Part shown: piece by piece, positions 37,827-49,427 of the stretch
Numbering within the stretch: position 1 is the first letter of the stretch
Layout: each line of letters opens with the position of its first letter
NCBI RefSeq assembly: GCF_002865645.1
Contig: NW_020194628.1
Coordinates: forward strand, 1 to 64,000
DNA length: 64,000 nt
Direction of reading: 5' to 3'
DNA from: Hyaloscypha bicolor E
Taxonomy: Eukaryota > Ascomycota > Leotiomycetes > Helotiales > Hyaloscyphaceae
Position numbers and translations under genes: made by a program
Notes under the pieces: model-generated
The model's database searches: none
What the model was told of the DNA's origin: nothing
Seen by the model: the letters and a program-made list of their open reading frames with translations, nothing else

Positions 37827-40800
37827 TTAATTAGTTTATATATATAGATTAGAAAAGATTTTAGATTAGTCCTAAAAATATTTAGTAGCCTAAAACAAAT
37901 CTAGTCTATTCTATATTAAAGAGGGAAACTATTTATTAACTTTATAAAAGTATTTAGTAGCCTATAGAAAAGATATCTAGCTCTTACTAATTAATAAGTA
38001 ATTAGCTATTTAATTAATTATTTAATTAATTTCTATTATTTTTTAAAACTAACTTTTTTTGGCCCTAAGACTACTTTCTTGGAAACTATCTTTTTTACTT
38101 ATATAATACTCGTATTTATAAGATTCTTTCTCTAAAATATATACCCTATATATATCCTTAAAGCTCTTTAACTATTACTTTGATTTTACTATTAAATTGA
38201 GTTCTTTAAGCTTTAGATTTTCCCGGAATTATAGTATTTTATTTCCTAAATTTCTTATTATAAATAAAATATTTAAGGGCAAAATATTTACTTTAATATC
38301 TTACTAGGTATCTAGTATCTAAATTAGATATCTAGATATTTTTATTACTAAACCCTTTCTATAAACCTATTATAAACTACCTTATTTTTAAATTCCTTTT
38401 ATTATAAACTATATATATATACTAGAGAAAACCTAAACTTAATTTAGTATAAATACTAATAAGAAAAAGAAACTAATTAAGAAATAAGAAAATAGTATTA
38501 ACCTAATAATTATAATAAAGGCTAAATTTTAGGAATATATAATTATTAAGATATATTAGTATATCTTATATAAGAAAAGTAATAATAATTTATAGGATCT
38601 ATTTTAAAATAATTTTAAAAACTTTAATATTATAATATATAGTCTAATTAATTATATATTTATATAAAATCTTTAAGCCTAACTTTAATATAATAATATT
38701 TATATTAAATAAAACTATAGAAACCTTACTATTATATAATTCTTTATTAATCTTACCTAAAAAGAAATAAAAAATATATAAAATAAAGCTAATATTATTA
38801 ATAATAATCTAATTAGAACAAATCTTCTTTAGGGACCTATTATATTAGTTTATCTTATTCTAAATAGAACTAGATACAAGAGAACTAGATAATCTTAGTT
38901 AAGAAATCAAGCTATTTATTTATTTTCTCTAAATTAAGGCTATTTATTACTTTTATCTTTATTATTACTAGTATTATTACTAAACCCAAACTACTATTAA
39001 TTAGTATCTACTATTTCTGCTAGGAAGCTTATTAGGAAAATAGTAAAGATATATTTTAAAATATAGAAATATAATAGAACTAATAGTAGTTTTAATTATA
39101 AACTTACTATTTTCCTTAATATTTACTAATATATAAAGCTTTTAGAAAAGGTACTAGTAAGAGCTTTTCTTATTATATTAAAGGAACTAGTATAAAACTA
39201 TTTCTATAATAACTAGCTCTCGAGCCATATATATAAAGAGGCCTATATAAATATTTATAGCTTCTTTAAAAGCCCTGGTTTCTATTATTAAAATTTAGAT
39301 AAATGAAATACTATTATCTTAATAATTATAATAATAAAGAATCCTAAAAAAACAATATTTGAGCTTATTTAAATACTAATTAATAACTTATATAAATTAT
39401 AGTATAGTCTTATTTTTGCCTTATAAAATACCGAATTCCTATATAATAAGATTATTATTTTCTATTAAGGCTTACTAGTATACTAATATATAATCTCGGA
39501 TTCTTCTAATAATCTTAGCTAGCTTATTAATAAGCTTTAATTATTTATTATTACTTATAAGAAAAAGTAATAAATTATTACTAAAACCTATTTTACTAAT
39601 TAATAATACTATTCTTAAAATCCTCTAAATTACTATTTATTCGGAAATTATTAATACGGACCTAGCTATAACTTTAGAACCCGTAATAATTATTCTAAAT
39701 CCCGTAATTATAATAATTATATTCCGAAGTTATGTTTTATATATAAGAAACCCGAATATTACTTATAAAAATATATATTAGAGAAATAAAAAACTAAAAA
39801 GGCTTAATTTAAGAATAGAAACATTTACTAATTTAGATTCCGAAATACTCGTAACTTTAATAAATGCTTTAGTAATATTTATATATAGTATATTACTAAA
39901 TTTAAAAAAGAAGAGAATAATAAGAATAATAAGAATAAACTAGTAAGTAATATTTTTAAAGCCTTATTAGTAGAAATAAATAAAAGAAAGAAATATTATT
40001 CTAATTTCTATTTTATTTCTATTAAGAGTTTCCTAGCTACTTTTATAGCTCCTATTTCTATTATTTCTATAACTAATACTTTTATAAATAATCTTATTTC
40101 CTTTTTCCTTATATACTAGATAATAGGCAAAAATTATATCTTAGAATCTATTAAATAAATAAAAAATACCCAGATATTTATAATTAATAATATATTAAGA
40201 TATAATACTTATTATTTTTATAAAGTTATAATTAATACTAGAGCCTCTAGATTCTTAATTACTAGTTCTAACTAATTCCAAGTTTTATAATAGACTAATA
40301 ATAATATTTAACTTAATAAAATTACTAAAGATTAAGTTAATATCTAGTTTAGTATTAGATTTATATTCTTTATTAGATCTATAATAATAAGAATACTAAT
40401 TAGGCAAGTATAATTCTATATTATATTTATAAAGACTTTATTTTTACTTAGCTTAGCTAATATAAATAAGCTAGAAGTTTATTTTAATAATCTTACTAAT
40501 TATTTTATTATTTCTAATAAATGCTTTATATTTATAATATAATATTTTAGATATTTTTTCTTATTTTAAAATATTATTTTATAAAGCTTTATTTCCGAAT
40601 TCTTTACTTATAATTCCTACTTTCTTATAAAAATTAAATTATAATATTTATATTATTATTTTAGTTATTTATTTATTAATAAGCTCCGAAATATACTAGA
40701 ATAAATAGGCTATAATATTAATATAGAAGCCCTTAAGTATTTTATAAAATACTATAAGTAATACTAGAAATTTAGATAATTACTAGAATAATTTAAGTTT

Positions 40801-40850
40801 AATTTAAGAAATAATATTAGCTTTAATTATTTTATTATTATTAATGTTTT

Positions 40851-41153
40851 TATAATAGGTATATATAATAGTATATAAATAGGTATTAAATATTATAGAT
40901 CTAGTTTCCTATTTTGGATATAGCTTATAATTGGAATTATATAGATTATATAGGATTTCCTAATTAAATAAAGAGTTTTATATATCTAGCTAAATACTAG
41001 GAAATATATAAGGAGATACTTCTAGCTTTAGAAGGGGTATTAATTAGTTTCTTATTAAAATTAATTCTTGGAATTAGTTATACTTATAAATATTACTTTA
41101 TAGCTTACTTATCTTAATTACTTATATATTACTTTATTATTATATATCTTATA
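40851..41153 (+). repeat. LTR 1 (5' LTR of gypsy A, 303 bp)
   Basis: Begins TATAATAGGTATATATAATAG and ends ATCTTATA. Same length and boundaries as the other three copies. The canonical TG...CA ends have become TA...TA. Confidence 0.92.
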
Positions 41154-42424
41154 TTCTAATTAATCTAACTTTCGGGAAATAGTTTATTATAAAGTAATTA
41201 AGCCATTAATAAATAAAACTACTAATAGCTAGAATATTAACTAGAAGAAGTACCTTTATTATTATTAGGATAATCTAATTAGATATCCAGAAAAGTATCT
41301 AGTTAGCTACTTTAGTTATTACCTAATTAGGAAAAGAGAATAGAATTCAGATATTTCTAGAACTAGCTAGTAAGATAATAATAATAGAAAAGCTAGTAGT
41401 AGCTCGTTATTATATTACTGAATTAGAAGTAGAAATATAATAGAGGAAGAATCTAGAGAATCTAGAAGCTTAGATTTATTATCTTAAGAATATTCGAGTA
41501 CTTATTATAGAACTTATTATATTATTAGTAGTATATTTGGTTTATAGGGCTCTAAAAACCCGAGAATTACTAACTTATAAGGGAAAGAGTATTAAGGAAG
41601 CCTAGAACTTCTTTTATTAGATAAAGCTAAAATAATATAAAGATAATAAAATTACCTGGATTATAAATATAGTAAAGGTTATATATTATACTTCTTATTT
41701 TAAGAATATAGCCAGGAATATCTAGAAATATAGGAAGTAATTAGTAGGTATTAATATTATAAATTAGGAGACTTTTATTAAGTTTATAAAGAATTTTATC
41801 TTAGATCCGGAAAACCGTAGTAATAATACCCTTACTAAGTTTAAGGATATAAAATAGTAGCTAGGTTAAAATATCTAAAGCTTTATATTTTATTTAAATA
41901 GCTTATTAAATAACTTGGGATATATAAATTTATTATAAGAGTAAAATAACTTATTTAGTAACTTAAGGTAAGAGATTTGGGACGAGATTAATTATTAAGG
42001 AAATACTTTATAAGAAAGAAAGAAGCTTATTTCTATAGCTATAAGAGTTAAGAATAACTTGAACTAGTTTACTTAATAGAAATATAATAATAAGCCAATA
42101 AATTAATAAAAAAAAGAAAATTAGAAAAAGAAAAAAGGAAATAATAAAAGGAAATAGAAAAGAAGTATATTCCCGTTATAAGATTTATATAACCGGGGTA
42201 ATAAAAGTATAGTAATAGGGTTTAATATAGTACTTATATCGGGATTTATAAAACCGGATATAACTTGCTTTACTTACTAGAAGGAGAATTATTATACTAT
42301 TACTTACCTAAATTAGGAAAAACCGACTTATTATAACTATAATAAGTTTAGCTATAAGATATATAAGTACTTAAAACTAAAGAAGCCGGGAAACAGGTAT
42401 ATTTTATAATAATTATACTTATTT
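41154..42424 (+). pseudogene. Gag of gypsy A, 5' segment
   Basis: Aligns along its length with 42733-43990 of element B and carries more stops. It reads GKSIKEA-stop-NFF near 41580 and ends after the zinc-knuckle region (LTWKK/TYYNYNK-like text). It is cut off at TTTATATT (42429) by element B. Confidence 0.8.
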
Positions 42425-42429
42425 ATATT

Positions 42430-42732
42430 TATAATAGGCACACGTAATAGCACATGGACAAGTATCAGATATTATAGATCTAGTTTCCTATTTTGGGTAT
42501 AGCTTACAATTAGAATTATATAGATTATATAGGATTTCCTAATTAAGTAAAGGGCTTTATATGCCTGGCTAAGTACTAGGAAATATATAAGGAAACACTC
42601 CTAGCTTTAGAAGGGGCATTAATTAGTCTCTTATTAAAATTAAGTCTTGGAATTAGTTATACTTATAAGCATTACTCCATAGCTTACTTACCTTAACTAC
42701 TTATATATTACCCTACTATTACGTACCTTATA
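42430..42732 (+). repeat. LTR 2 (5' LTR of gypsy B)
   Basis: TATAATAGGCACACGTAATAG to ACGTACCTTATA, 303 bp. Shares the internal AGATTATAG/ATCTAGTTTCC motif with all copies. Confidence 0.93.
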
Positions 42733-42759
42733 TTCTAATTAATCCAACCTTCGGGGAGC

Positions 42760-43990
42760 AGTTTATTACGAGATAATCAAGCCATTAATAAACAAAACCA
42801 CTAATAGCTAGAGTATTAACTAGAAAAAGTACCTCTATTATTACTAGGGCAACCCAGTCGGGCACCCAGGGAAGCGCCTAGTTAGCCACTCTAGCTACTA
42901 CCTAATTAGGAAAAGGAAGTAGAACTCAGATATCCCCAGAACTAGCTAGCAGGATAATAATAACAGAGAAGCTAGCAGCGGCTCGTTATTATATTACTGA
43001 GTTAGAAGCAAAGATATAATAAAGAAAGAATCTAGAGGATTTAGAAGCTCAGATTCACTATCTTGAGAATATTCAGGCACCTATTATAGAACCTATTATA
43101 CTACCGGCAATATATTTGGTTTACAGGGCTCCAAAAACCCGAGAATTACTAACCTATAAGGGAAAGAGTATTAAGGAAGCCCAGGACTTCTTCTACTAGG
43201 CAAAGCTAAAATAGCATAAAAACGGCGGAATTACCTGGGCCACAGATATAATAAAGGTTATATATTATGCTTCCTGCTTTAAGGATATAGCCAGGGATAT
43301 CTAGAAGTATAAGAAACAATTAGTAGACATTAATACTACGGATTAGGAGATTTTTGTCAAGTTTATAAAGAATTCTATCTTGGATCCGGAGAACCATAGT
43401 AATAATGCCCTCGCCAAGTTCAAGAATATAAAACAGTAGCCAGGTCAGAGTATCCAAAGCTTTATATCCTACTTAGATAGCCTATTAGATAACTTGGGAT
43501 ATACGGGTTTACTATAAGAGCGGGACAACTTGTTTAGTAGCTTAAGACAGGAGATTCGGGACAAGATTAATTACTAAGGAAATATTCTATAAGAAAGGGA
43601 AAAGCTTATTTCTATAGCTATAAGAGTCGAGAATAACTTGAACTAGTCTGCTTAACGGGAATATAATAATAAGCTAACGAGTTAATAAAAGAAAGGAAAT
43701 TAAAGAAAGGAAAAAGAAAATAATAAAGGGAAACGGAAAAGAAGTATATCCCTATTACGAGGTTTATATAACCGGGGTAGCAAAAGTATAGTAACAGGGT
43801 CTAATATAGTACCCGTATCAGGATCTATAAGACCGGGTATAACTTGCTTTACCTGCTAGAAAAAGGGTTACTATACTACTACTTGCCCAAATCAGGGAAA
43901 ACCGACTTACTATAACTATAATAAGTCTAGCTATAAGGTATATAAGTACCTAGAACCAAAGAAGCCGAGAAACGAGCACGCCCCGTAATA
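42760..43990 (+). pseudogene. Gag of gypsy B with CCHC zinc knuckle
   Basis: Capsid/nucleocapsid precursor of the chromovirus, normally forming the cytoplasmic particle. The frame reads SIKEAQDFFY, DIARDIQKYKKQL, DQEIFVKFIKNSILDPENHS and SLLDNLGYTGLL once TAA/TAG are read as Gln, then a basic GKRKRSIS region. A zinc knuckle follows at about 43845-43890: C-F-T-C-x3-KGYY-x3-C, with the His position turned to Tyr. The interior matches the truncated Gag of element A. Start codon not fixed. Confidence 0.75.
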
Positions 43991-43999
43991 GTTATACTC

Positions 44000-46900
44000 G
44001 TTTATATTACGGAGGGCAAGGCCCCTAAAACGAGAATAGTAATTGAGGTTACTATTAAGACGAGAAAAGGTAGGCAAAGAATTAGAGTATTAGTTAACTC
44101 GGGTATAGAGGCTAATTATATAAAAAGGAGATTAGCCTTGGATATAGGTATTCTATTAATATTAAGAGCAACTCCCTTGTCCTTATTAGAGGAAAGAAGA
44201 ATTCATTTATATAGAGATTATATTCTTGGGATTACTATTAAGAATATACTAGGGAACTAAAAAGAGGCTAATATATACTTTATATTATATAATTTCGATC
44301 TAAACCATATTAATATAATACTTGGATTCCTATAGCTTTACTAGGTCAACCCCCTAATTTCCTTTAGGGAGGCAATATAGAAATACCAGATTTAACTATA
44401 AAAAATTAAAGTTCTAAATACTAGGAAATTTACTAAAGTAATAAAGCATGAGATATATGTTTTTCTATTAACCGCCTATCTTATAATAAACGGCCAAAGA
44501 ATTACTACTATTACTATAAACGGGACAGCTATACTTCCCAGGAAATATCAGGACCTTTTCCGAGTATTCTCTATAGAGGCTATAAATATACTACCCGACT
44601 ACTATATAATAGAGTATTATATAGATCTGGAACCAGGATCCTAACCGCCATATAATCCTATATATGCTTTATTAGAAAAAGAGCTTAAAGTTCTTCGGGA
44701 ATATCTTAATACTAGCTTAGAAAAAAGGTAAATCCGTTATTTTACTAGCCTAGCTAGTACCCTAATCATATTTATTCTAAAGAAAGGAGGCAGCCTATAT
44801 CTATATATTAACTACCGGGATCTAAATAAAATTACTATTAAGAACCGAATACTATTACTACTTATTAGTAAGATAATAAATAGGCTTTATAAAATAAAAG
44901 TATATATAAAGCTAGACTTAAAGAATACTTACTATTAGTTATGAATACGAGAAGGCAATAAGTAAAAGACGGCATTCCGAATATACTATAGACATTTTAA
45001 GTACTATATTATATTCTTTAGACTATCTAATACTCCGGTAATATTTCAGGCATATATTAACCATATACTAGTAGGCCTTATAAATATTATTTATATAGTC
45101 TATCTAAATAATATTTTAATTTATTTAGAGAACCCAGAATAATATATAATAGCAATCTAATATGTATTCGAGTAGTTATAGTAATACTAGCTCTTTATAA
45201 ACTTGGCAAAATGCGAGTTTAATATAGAGAAAGTAGAGTTCCTAGGATTTATAATTAGCCCAGATAATATAGAAATAGAGGCTAGCCGGGTTATAGCTAT
45301 TAGGAAATAGCCGGCCCCAAAAAATAATATCCGAGAAGTCTAAGTATTCCTGGGTTTTACTAACTTTTACTAGAGGTTTATTTATAAATACTCTAGGATA
45401 ATAAAAGAATTAACTAATTTACTAAAAACTAGCAGAAAACTACTATATTAGTTTAGCTAGACAGATAAGGCAAACAAGGCTTTTAGGAAACTATAAATTG
45501 CATTTATAATAGCGCTAATCCTTTATTATTTTAATCTAGCCTTAAAAATTCATATAGAAACGGATACTTTAGGATTTACAATTACAGGTATAATTTCCCA
45601 GCTCTTTAGTAAGGGAGCGGAAGCCAGGTAATACTCTATTATTTTCTATTTAAAAAAGATAACTATAATTAAGAGCAGGTATAAGACATATAACTCTAAA
45701 CTCTTGGCCATTATTCTGGCATTCCGTACTTAGCAATATTACCTAATATATACCCAGTATACCATTATTATTAAGACAGATTATAATAACTTAAAATACT
45801 TCATAACTAAGAGAAAACTAAATAGTTAATAAATAAGATAAATAGAGAAGCTAGCTGCCTTTAACTTCGTCTTAAAGTACCGGCCGGGGCATAGTAATCC
45901 CGCTAATAAGCTATTAAGGAGGCCAGACTTTATAGCAGGTATAAATAAAGACACTTTACTACCTATACTTTATAATAAGCTATAGAATACAGAATAGAGA
46001 ACCCTATAGGTAGCAATAATAAAACGCCATATTATTCCTATAACGCCATAATATAAGGCCCAGGAGAAAGGAGGTAGGTACTCCTCAATTAGTAAGATAC
46101 TAAGGAATTCCGAAAAGGAAGTCTATTTTAGTAACGAAGTAATACCGGAAATACTACTACTTGAGCCTATTACTAGTATAGCTAGTTATAAATAGTATAT
46201 ACTACGGATTCTAGCTATATAGGCAGCTAGGTCCGAAATAGTATATAAGGAAAGCAGAAAGATATTACTTAAACTACTATTATAGCACCAAAGGCTCAAT
46301 CTATTAGTATAATACTAGTAGTATAAATAGTTCTTAAAAAGAACCTCTACTAGAGCTATTAAGACTTGGGAACTTAATATATCTAGGTTATTAAGATATC
46401 AGGGCACTATCTATATACTAAATAAGCCAGCTCTCAAAGAAAAATTACTATAAGCTAACTATAATAATCCTATAAGTAAGCATTTTAGTACTAGTAAGAC
46501 ACTAGAGATCCTCTAGAGAAAGTACTTCTAGCAAAGTATAAAAAAGGATATAAAAAACTATATTAGAACTTGTCTTATATATTAACGAACTAAGATAAAG
46601 AAATATCTATTATATGGCATACTCAGTTCATTCCCCCTTCCCTCTAAGCCATGGCAAGAAATTACTATAGACTTTATTACAGGGCTACCTTCTTCTAGAT
46701 TTCGCGGCAAAGTATATAATTCTATACTTATTATTATTAATAGATATACGAAAATAGCACAATATATTCCGACTACTAAGAAGGTCTCGGCTCCTGAGCT
46801 AGCGAAGCTATTTATATATCATATTATTAAAGACTTTAGTATACCTGCAGGTATAACCTCTAATAGAGAATCTGTCTTTATAAGCAAGTTCTAGTCAAGT

Positions 46901-47752
46901 CTATACTTCTACTTAAAGGTTCAACGACGGCTAAGTATAGTATTCCACCTGCAAACTAATAAATAAACGGAGAATCTGAACCAAACTTTAGAATAATACT
47001 TGAGATACTATACTAGCCACTAGTAAAATAACTAGGTAACAAAGCTTATTCTTATAGAATTCACATATAATAACTCCATATATTTAATAACAGGAATATC
47101 CCCATTCTATATCTTATATAAATTCTATTCCAGTATTAAACTATATATTAAGAATAACATTCTAGAAGGAGGGGCGCCGGTAGTATAGGAAAGAGTACAA
47201 AGAATTCAAGTAAAACGAGAGGCACTAGAGAAATAATAGCAAGAAATAGTAGATATATAGAAAAAGCACTATAACAAGAAATATATTAATAAGAAGTTCA
47301 AGATATATAATAAAGTCATGCTTCATACGAAGAACATTCAATAACTATAACCTAGTATAAAGCTAGCAAATAGATATCTCGGCCCCTTTAAAGTTCTGGA
47401 AGTTATAGGAATATATAAATAGGTATACCGCTTGGAATTACTACTATTATATTAGATCCATAATATTTTCTACGTTTCCCTCTTAAAACCATAATACCCG
47501 CAAGCTAGTACTATAGTAGAACCAGAGCCAGTCGAGATCGAGGGCAAAGAGAAATTCGAGATAGAATTCATTATAGCCTATAAAAAGGGCAGAAAAGAAA
47601 GGAAGTATCTCGTTTATTAGAAGGGCTACTTACCGGCAGATAATATATAGGAACCACTAAGTAATCTAGAGAATACAGTTCAAGAATTACAAGAATACTT
47701 AGAAAAGAGTAATATCATAATACTATTAGCCAAACAGAGGCGCAAAAGATAA
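44000..47752 (+). pseudogene. Pol of gypsy B: protease, RT, RNase H, integrase, chromodomain
   Basis: Protease: LVNSGIEANYIKRR near 44090-44130 (D-S-G read as N-S-G). Reverse transcriptase: LYLYINYRDLNKITIK near 44790, then Y-L-N-N-I-L-I-Y at 45101-45124, where both catalytic Asp codons have become Asn. ILFLGFIISP near 45240 and FLGFTNFYRRF-like text near 45350 mark the RT/RNase H transition. Integrase: WQEITIDFITGLPSSRF near 46652-46700 (first catalytic Asp retained). Chromodomain near 47560-47700: EFIIAYKKGRKERKYLVY-x-KGYLPADN-x-EPLSNL. This places it among chromoviruses, whose chromodomain directs integration into heterochromatin. The frame ends at TAA 47750-47752. Inactive. Confidence 0.85.
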
Positions 47753-47841
47753 ATGCTTTTATTAGGAAACTATTAAAAAACCATATATTTATTCTTGGAA
47801 AAACTATATAAAAATTATTAAAAACTCCAATTTCTATATCC

Positions 47842-47849
47842 TATAAATA
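47842..47849 (+). promoter_or_regulatory. TATAAATA between pol and the third coding region
   Basis: TATAAATA at 47842-47849 is followed by a pyrimidine-rich CTCCACCTTTACAACTACTCTC. It lies about 100 bp past the pol stop and upstream of the third coding region, so it could be a separate promoter. In this AT-rich context it may be chance. Copy A has TATAAATATC at the matching place. Confidence 0.3.
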
Positions 47850-47899
47850 CTCCACCTTTACAACTACTCTCTACTATCCTTATTATTATTCTTATTAGG

Positions 47900-49110
47900 A
47901 TCCTCTCGAGAAATAGGTAGCAAATTAGCTCATAAAACTATTAGCCATTAGCAAGAAATAAGGAAGAAATAAGCTTACTTAATACTAAAGAATATTAATT
48001 ATACTATTAAGAGCACTTTATACTTATATTAAGCTAGTAAGAATTACTTGACTTATTCCTTGGATTATTAGGGGAATCCATTAGCCTCAAATAATAGCTT
48101 TAATACGAGAAGTATATATAGTTTAGTATAGAAGAAGGGTAATAATAGCCTTCTTCCTTTTAGGCAAAAGATAGGGAAGACACTTATATACGTTAATGGC
48201 TTAAAGAAGGCGGTTTAATTATACTATATATACTTGAGGAACCTTAGATAATATTAGAATAAGAAATAAAAGAAGGAATTTATAACTTATAGGATTATAC
48301 TTCTTATTCTTGGAACAGTAGTAATTATATACCGAGCAATTATTACTCTTAATATAAGTAAGGTCAGGAAACTTGGCAATATTCTTGGAATATTAAAGAT
48401 AATAAGAGCAAATCAAGGATATAGGAGCATTAGCCAAACGAGTAGTAATAGGCTAATAAGTACTAAGAGGAGTATTTATCTTAATAAATAAAGAAGTAGA
48501 AGAGGGAATTAGAAGGGGACTTGAATAAAGCTTAAATAAGGCTTAAAGAAGCTTAAAGGAGCTTGAAAAAGGCTTAAAGAAGGAAGGCAAGGGACAAGGA
48601 AAAGCTAGGTACGGTATTATAGTTAAGGAAAAGGAAGATTAGTTAGTGGGAAAAAGAAGGCCTTTTTATAATACCCTTTCCCCGAATAGTAATTACGAAT
48701 TCGGAACCGGTTCTATACCAGGAATACCCAGAAAATTCCAAAGAAGGGATTTATAAATGAACCAGAAAATCAGATTAACTTTTCCAAGCTCTTGGGCCTA
48801 TAGAATAATAATTTATTCGCAAATAGAGGCTAAGTTAGGATTTACGAACTAATTAGGAGATCGGATAAGCTTTATGTCCAATAATATATACTATATTCAT
48901 ACCACCTTTATAAAGAGAAATCGCCAGAGGCAATTTGCAAACTAGCTAGGAAAGGTTAGTAAACTATATCCTCAACTCTATTACCTGGCATAATAATAGG
49001 GCAATTATAAAAAGTCTTTAGGGAAAGCCAGCGGCCAGGAAAGTTTTAGGGGGACATTTATAAAGCTATTCGCAGTTTTCCCAGGCCTCTTAGGGACAAG
49101 GGCCCAGAAG
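47900..49110 (+). pseudogene. Third coding region of gypsy B, downstream of pol
   Basis: About 1.2 kb between the chromodomain and the 3' LTR reads as protein in the same frame as pol when TAA/TAG are taken as Gln. Order: LLDLFLGLLGESISLK (near 48050), a Gln-rich stretch, REDTYIRxWLKEGGLIILYI, DYTSYSWNSSNYIPSNYYS (near 48300), then a charged helix (RELEGDLNKA...IRLKEA...RKARDKEKLGTVL, about 48510-48630) typical of a coiled coil, then WEKEGLFIIPFPRIVITNSE (about 48650) and VNYILNSITWHNNRAIIKSL near 48960. The same region is present, more degraded, in copy A (about 53330-54530). No family is recognised. Candidates are an Env-like, Gag-like or accessory protein. Almost every stop is TAA/TAG; one TGA lies near 48757. 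Confidence 0.5.
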
Positions 49111-49119
49111 GGGAATTAA

Positions 49120-49422
49120 TATAATAGGTATACATAATGGCATATAAACAGGTATCAGATATTATAGATCTAGTTTCCTATTTTGGGTATAGCTTGTAAT
49201 CGGAATCATATAAATCGCATGGGATTTCCTAATTAAGTAAAGGGCTTCGCATGCCTGGCTAAGTACTAGGGAATATATAAGGAAATGCTCCTAGCTTTAG
49301 AAGGGGCATTAATTAGTCTCTTATTAGAATCAAGTCTTGGAATTAGTTACACTTACAAGCATTACTCCACAGCTTACTTACCTTAACTACTTATACATTA
49401 CCCTGCTATTACGTGCCTTATA
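49120..49422 (+). repeat. LTR 3 (3' LTR of gypsy B)
   Basis: TATAATAGGTATACATAATGG to ACGTGCCTTATA, 303 bp. It retains more CA/TG than LTR 1 or 4 and is followed by the ATATT target duplicate. Confidence 0.93.
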
Positions 49423-49427
49423 ATATT

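Larger units (their letters stand above)
42430..49422 (+). mobile_element. Gypsy chromovirus B (inner copy, 6,993 bp)
   Basis: LTRs 42430-42732 and 49120-49422, both 303 bp, enclose gag, protease, RT-RNase H, integrase with chromodomain, and a third coding region. The 5-bp target duplication ATATT is exact (42425-42429 and 49423-49427). The empty site can be seen in B itself, where the homologous stretch reads GTTTATATTACGGAGGGCAAG. B is the least RIP-altered of the three elements and still holds CA and TG dinucleotides, but it has many TAA/TAG. A purine-rich AGAAGGGGAA just 5' of the 3' LTR is a likely polypurine tract. Confidence 0.94.
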
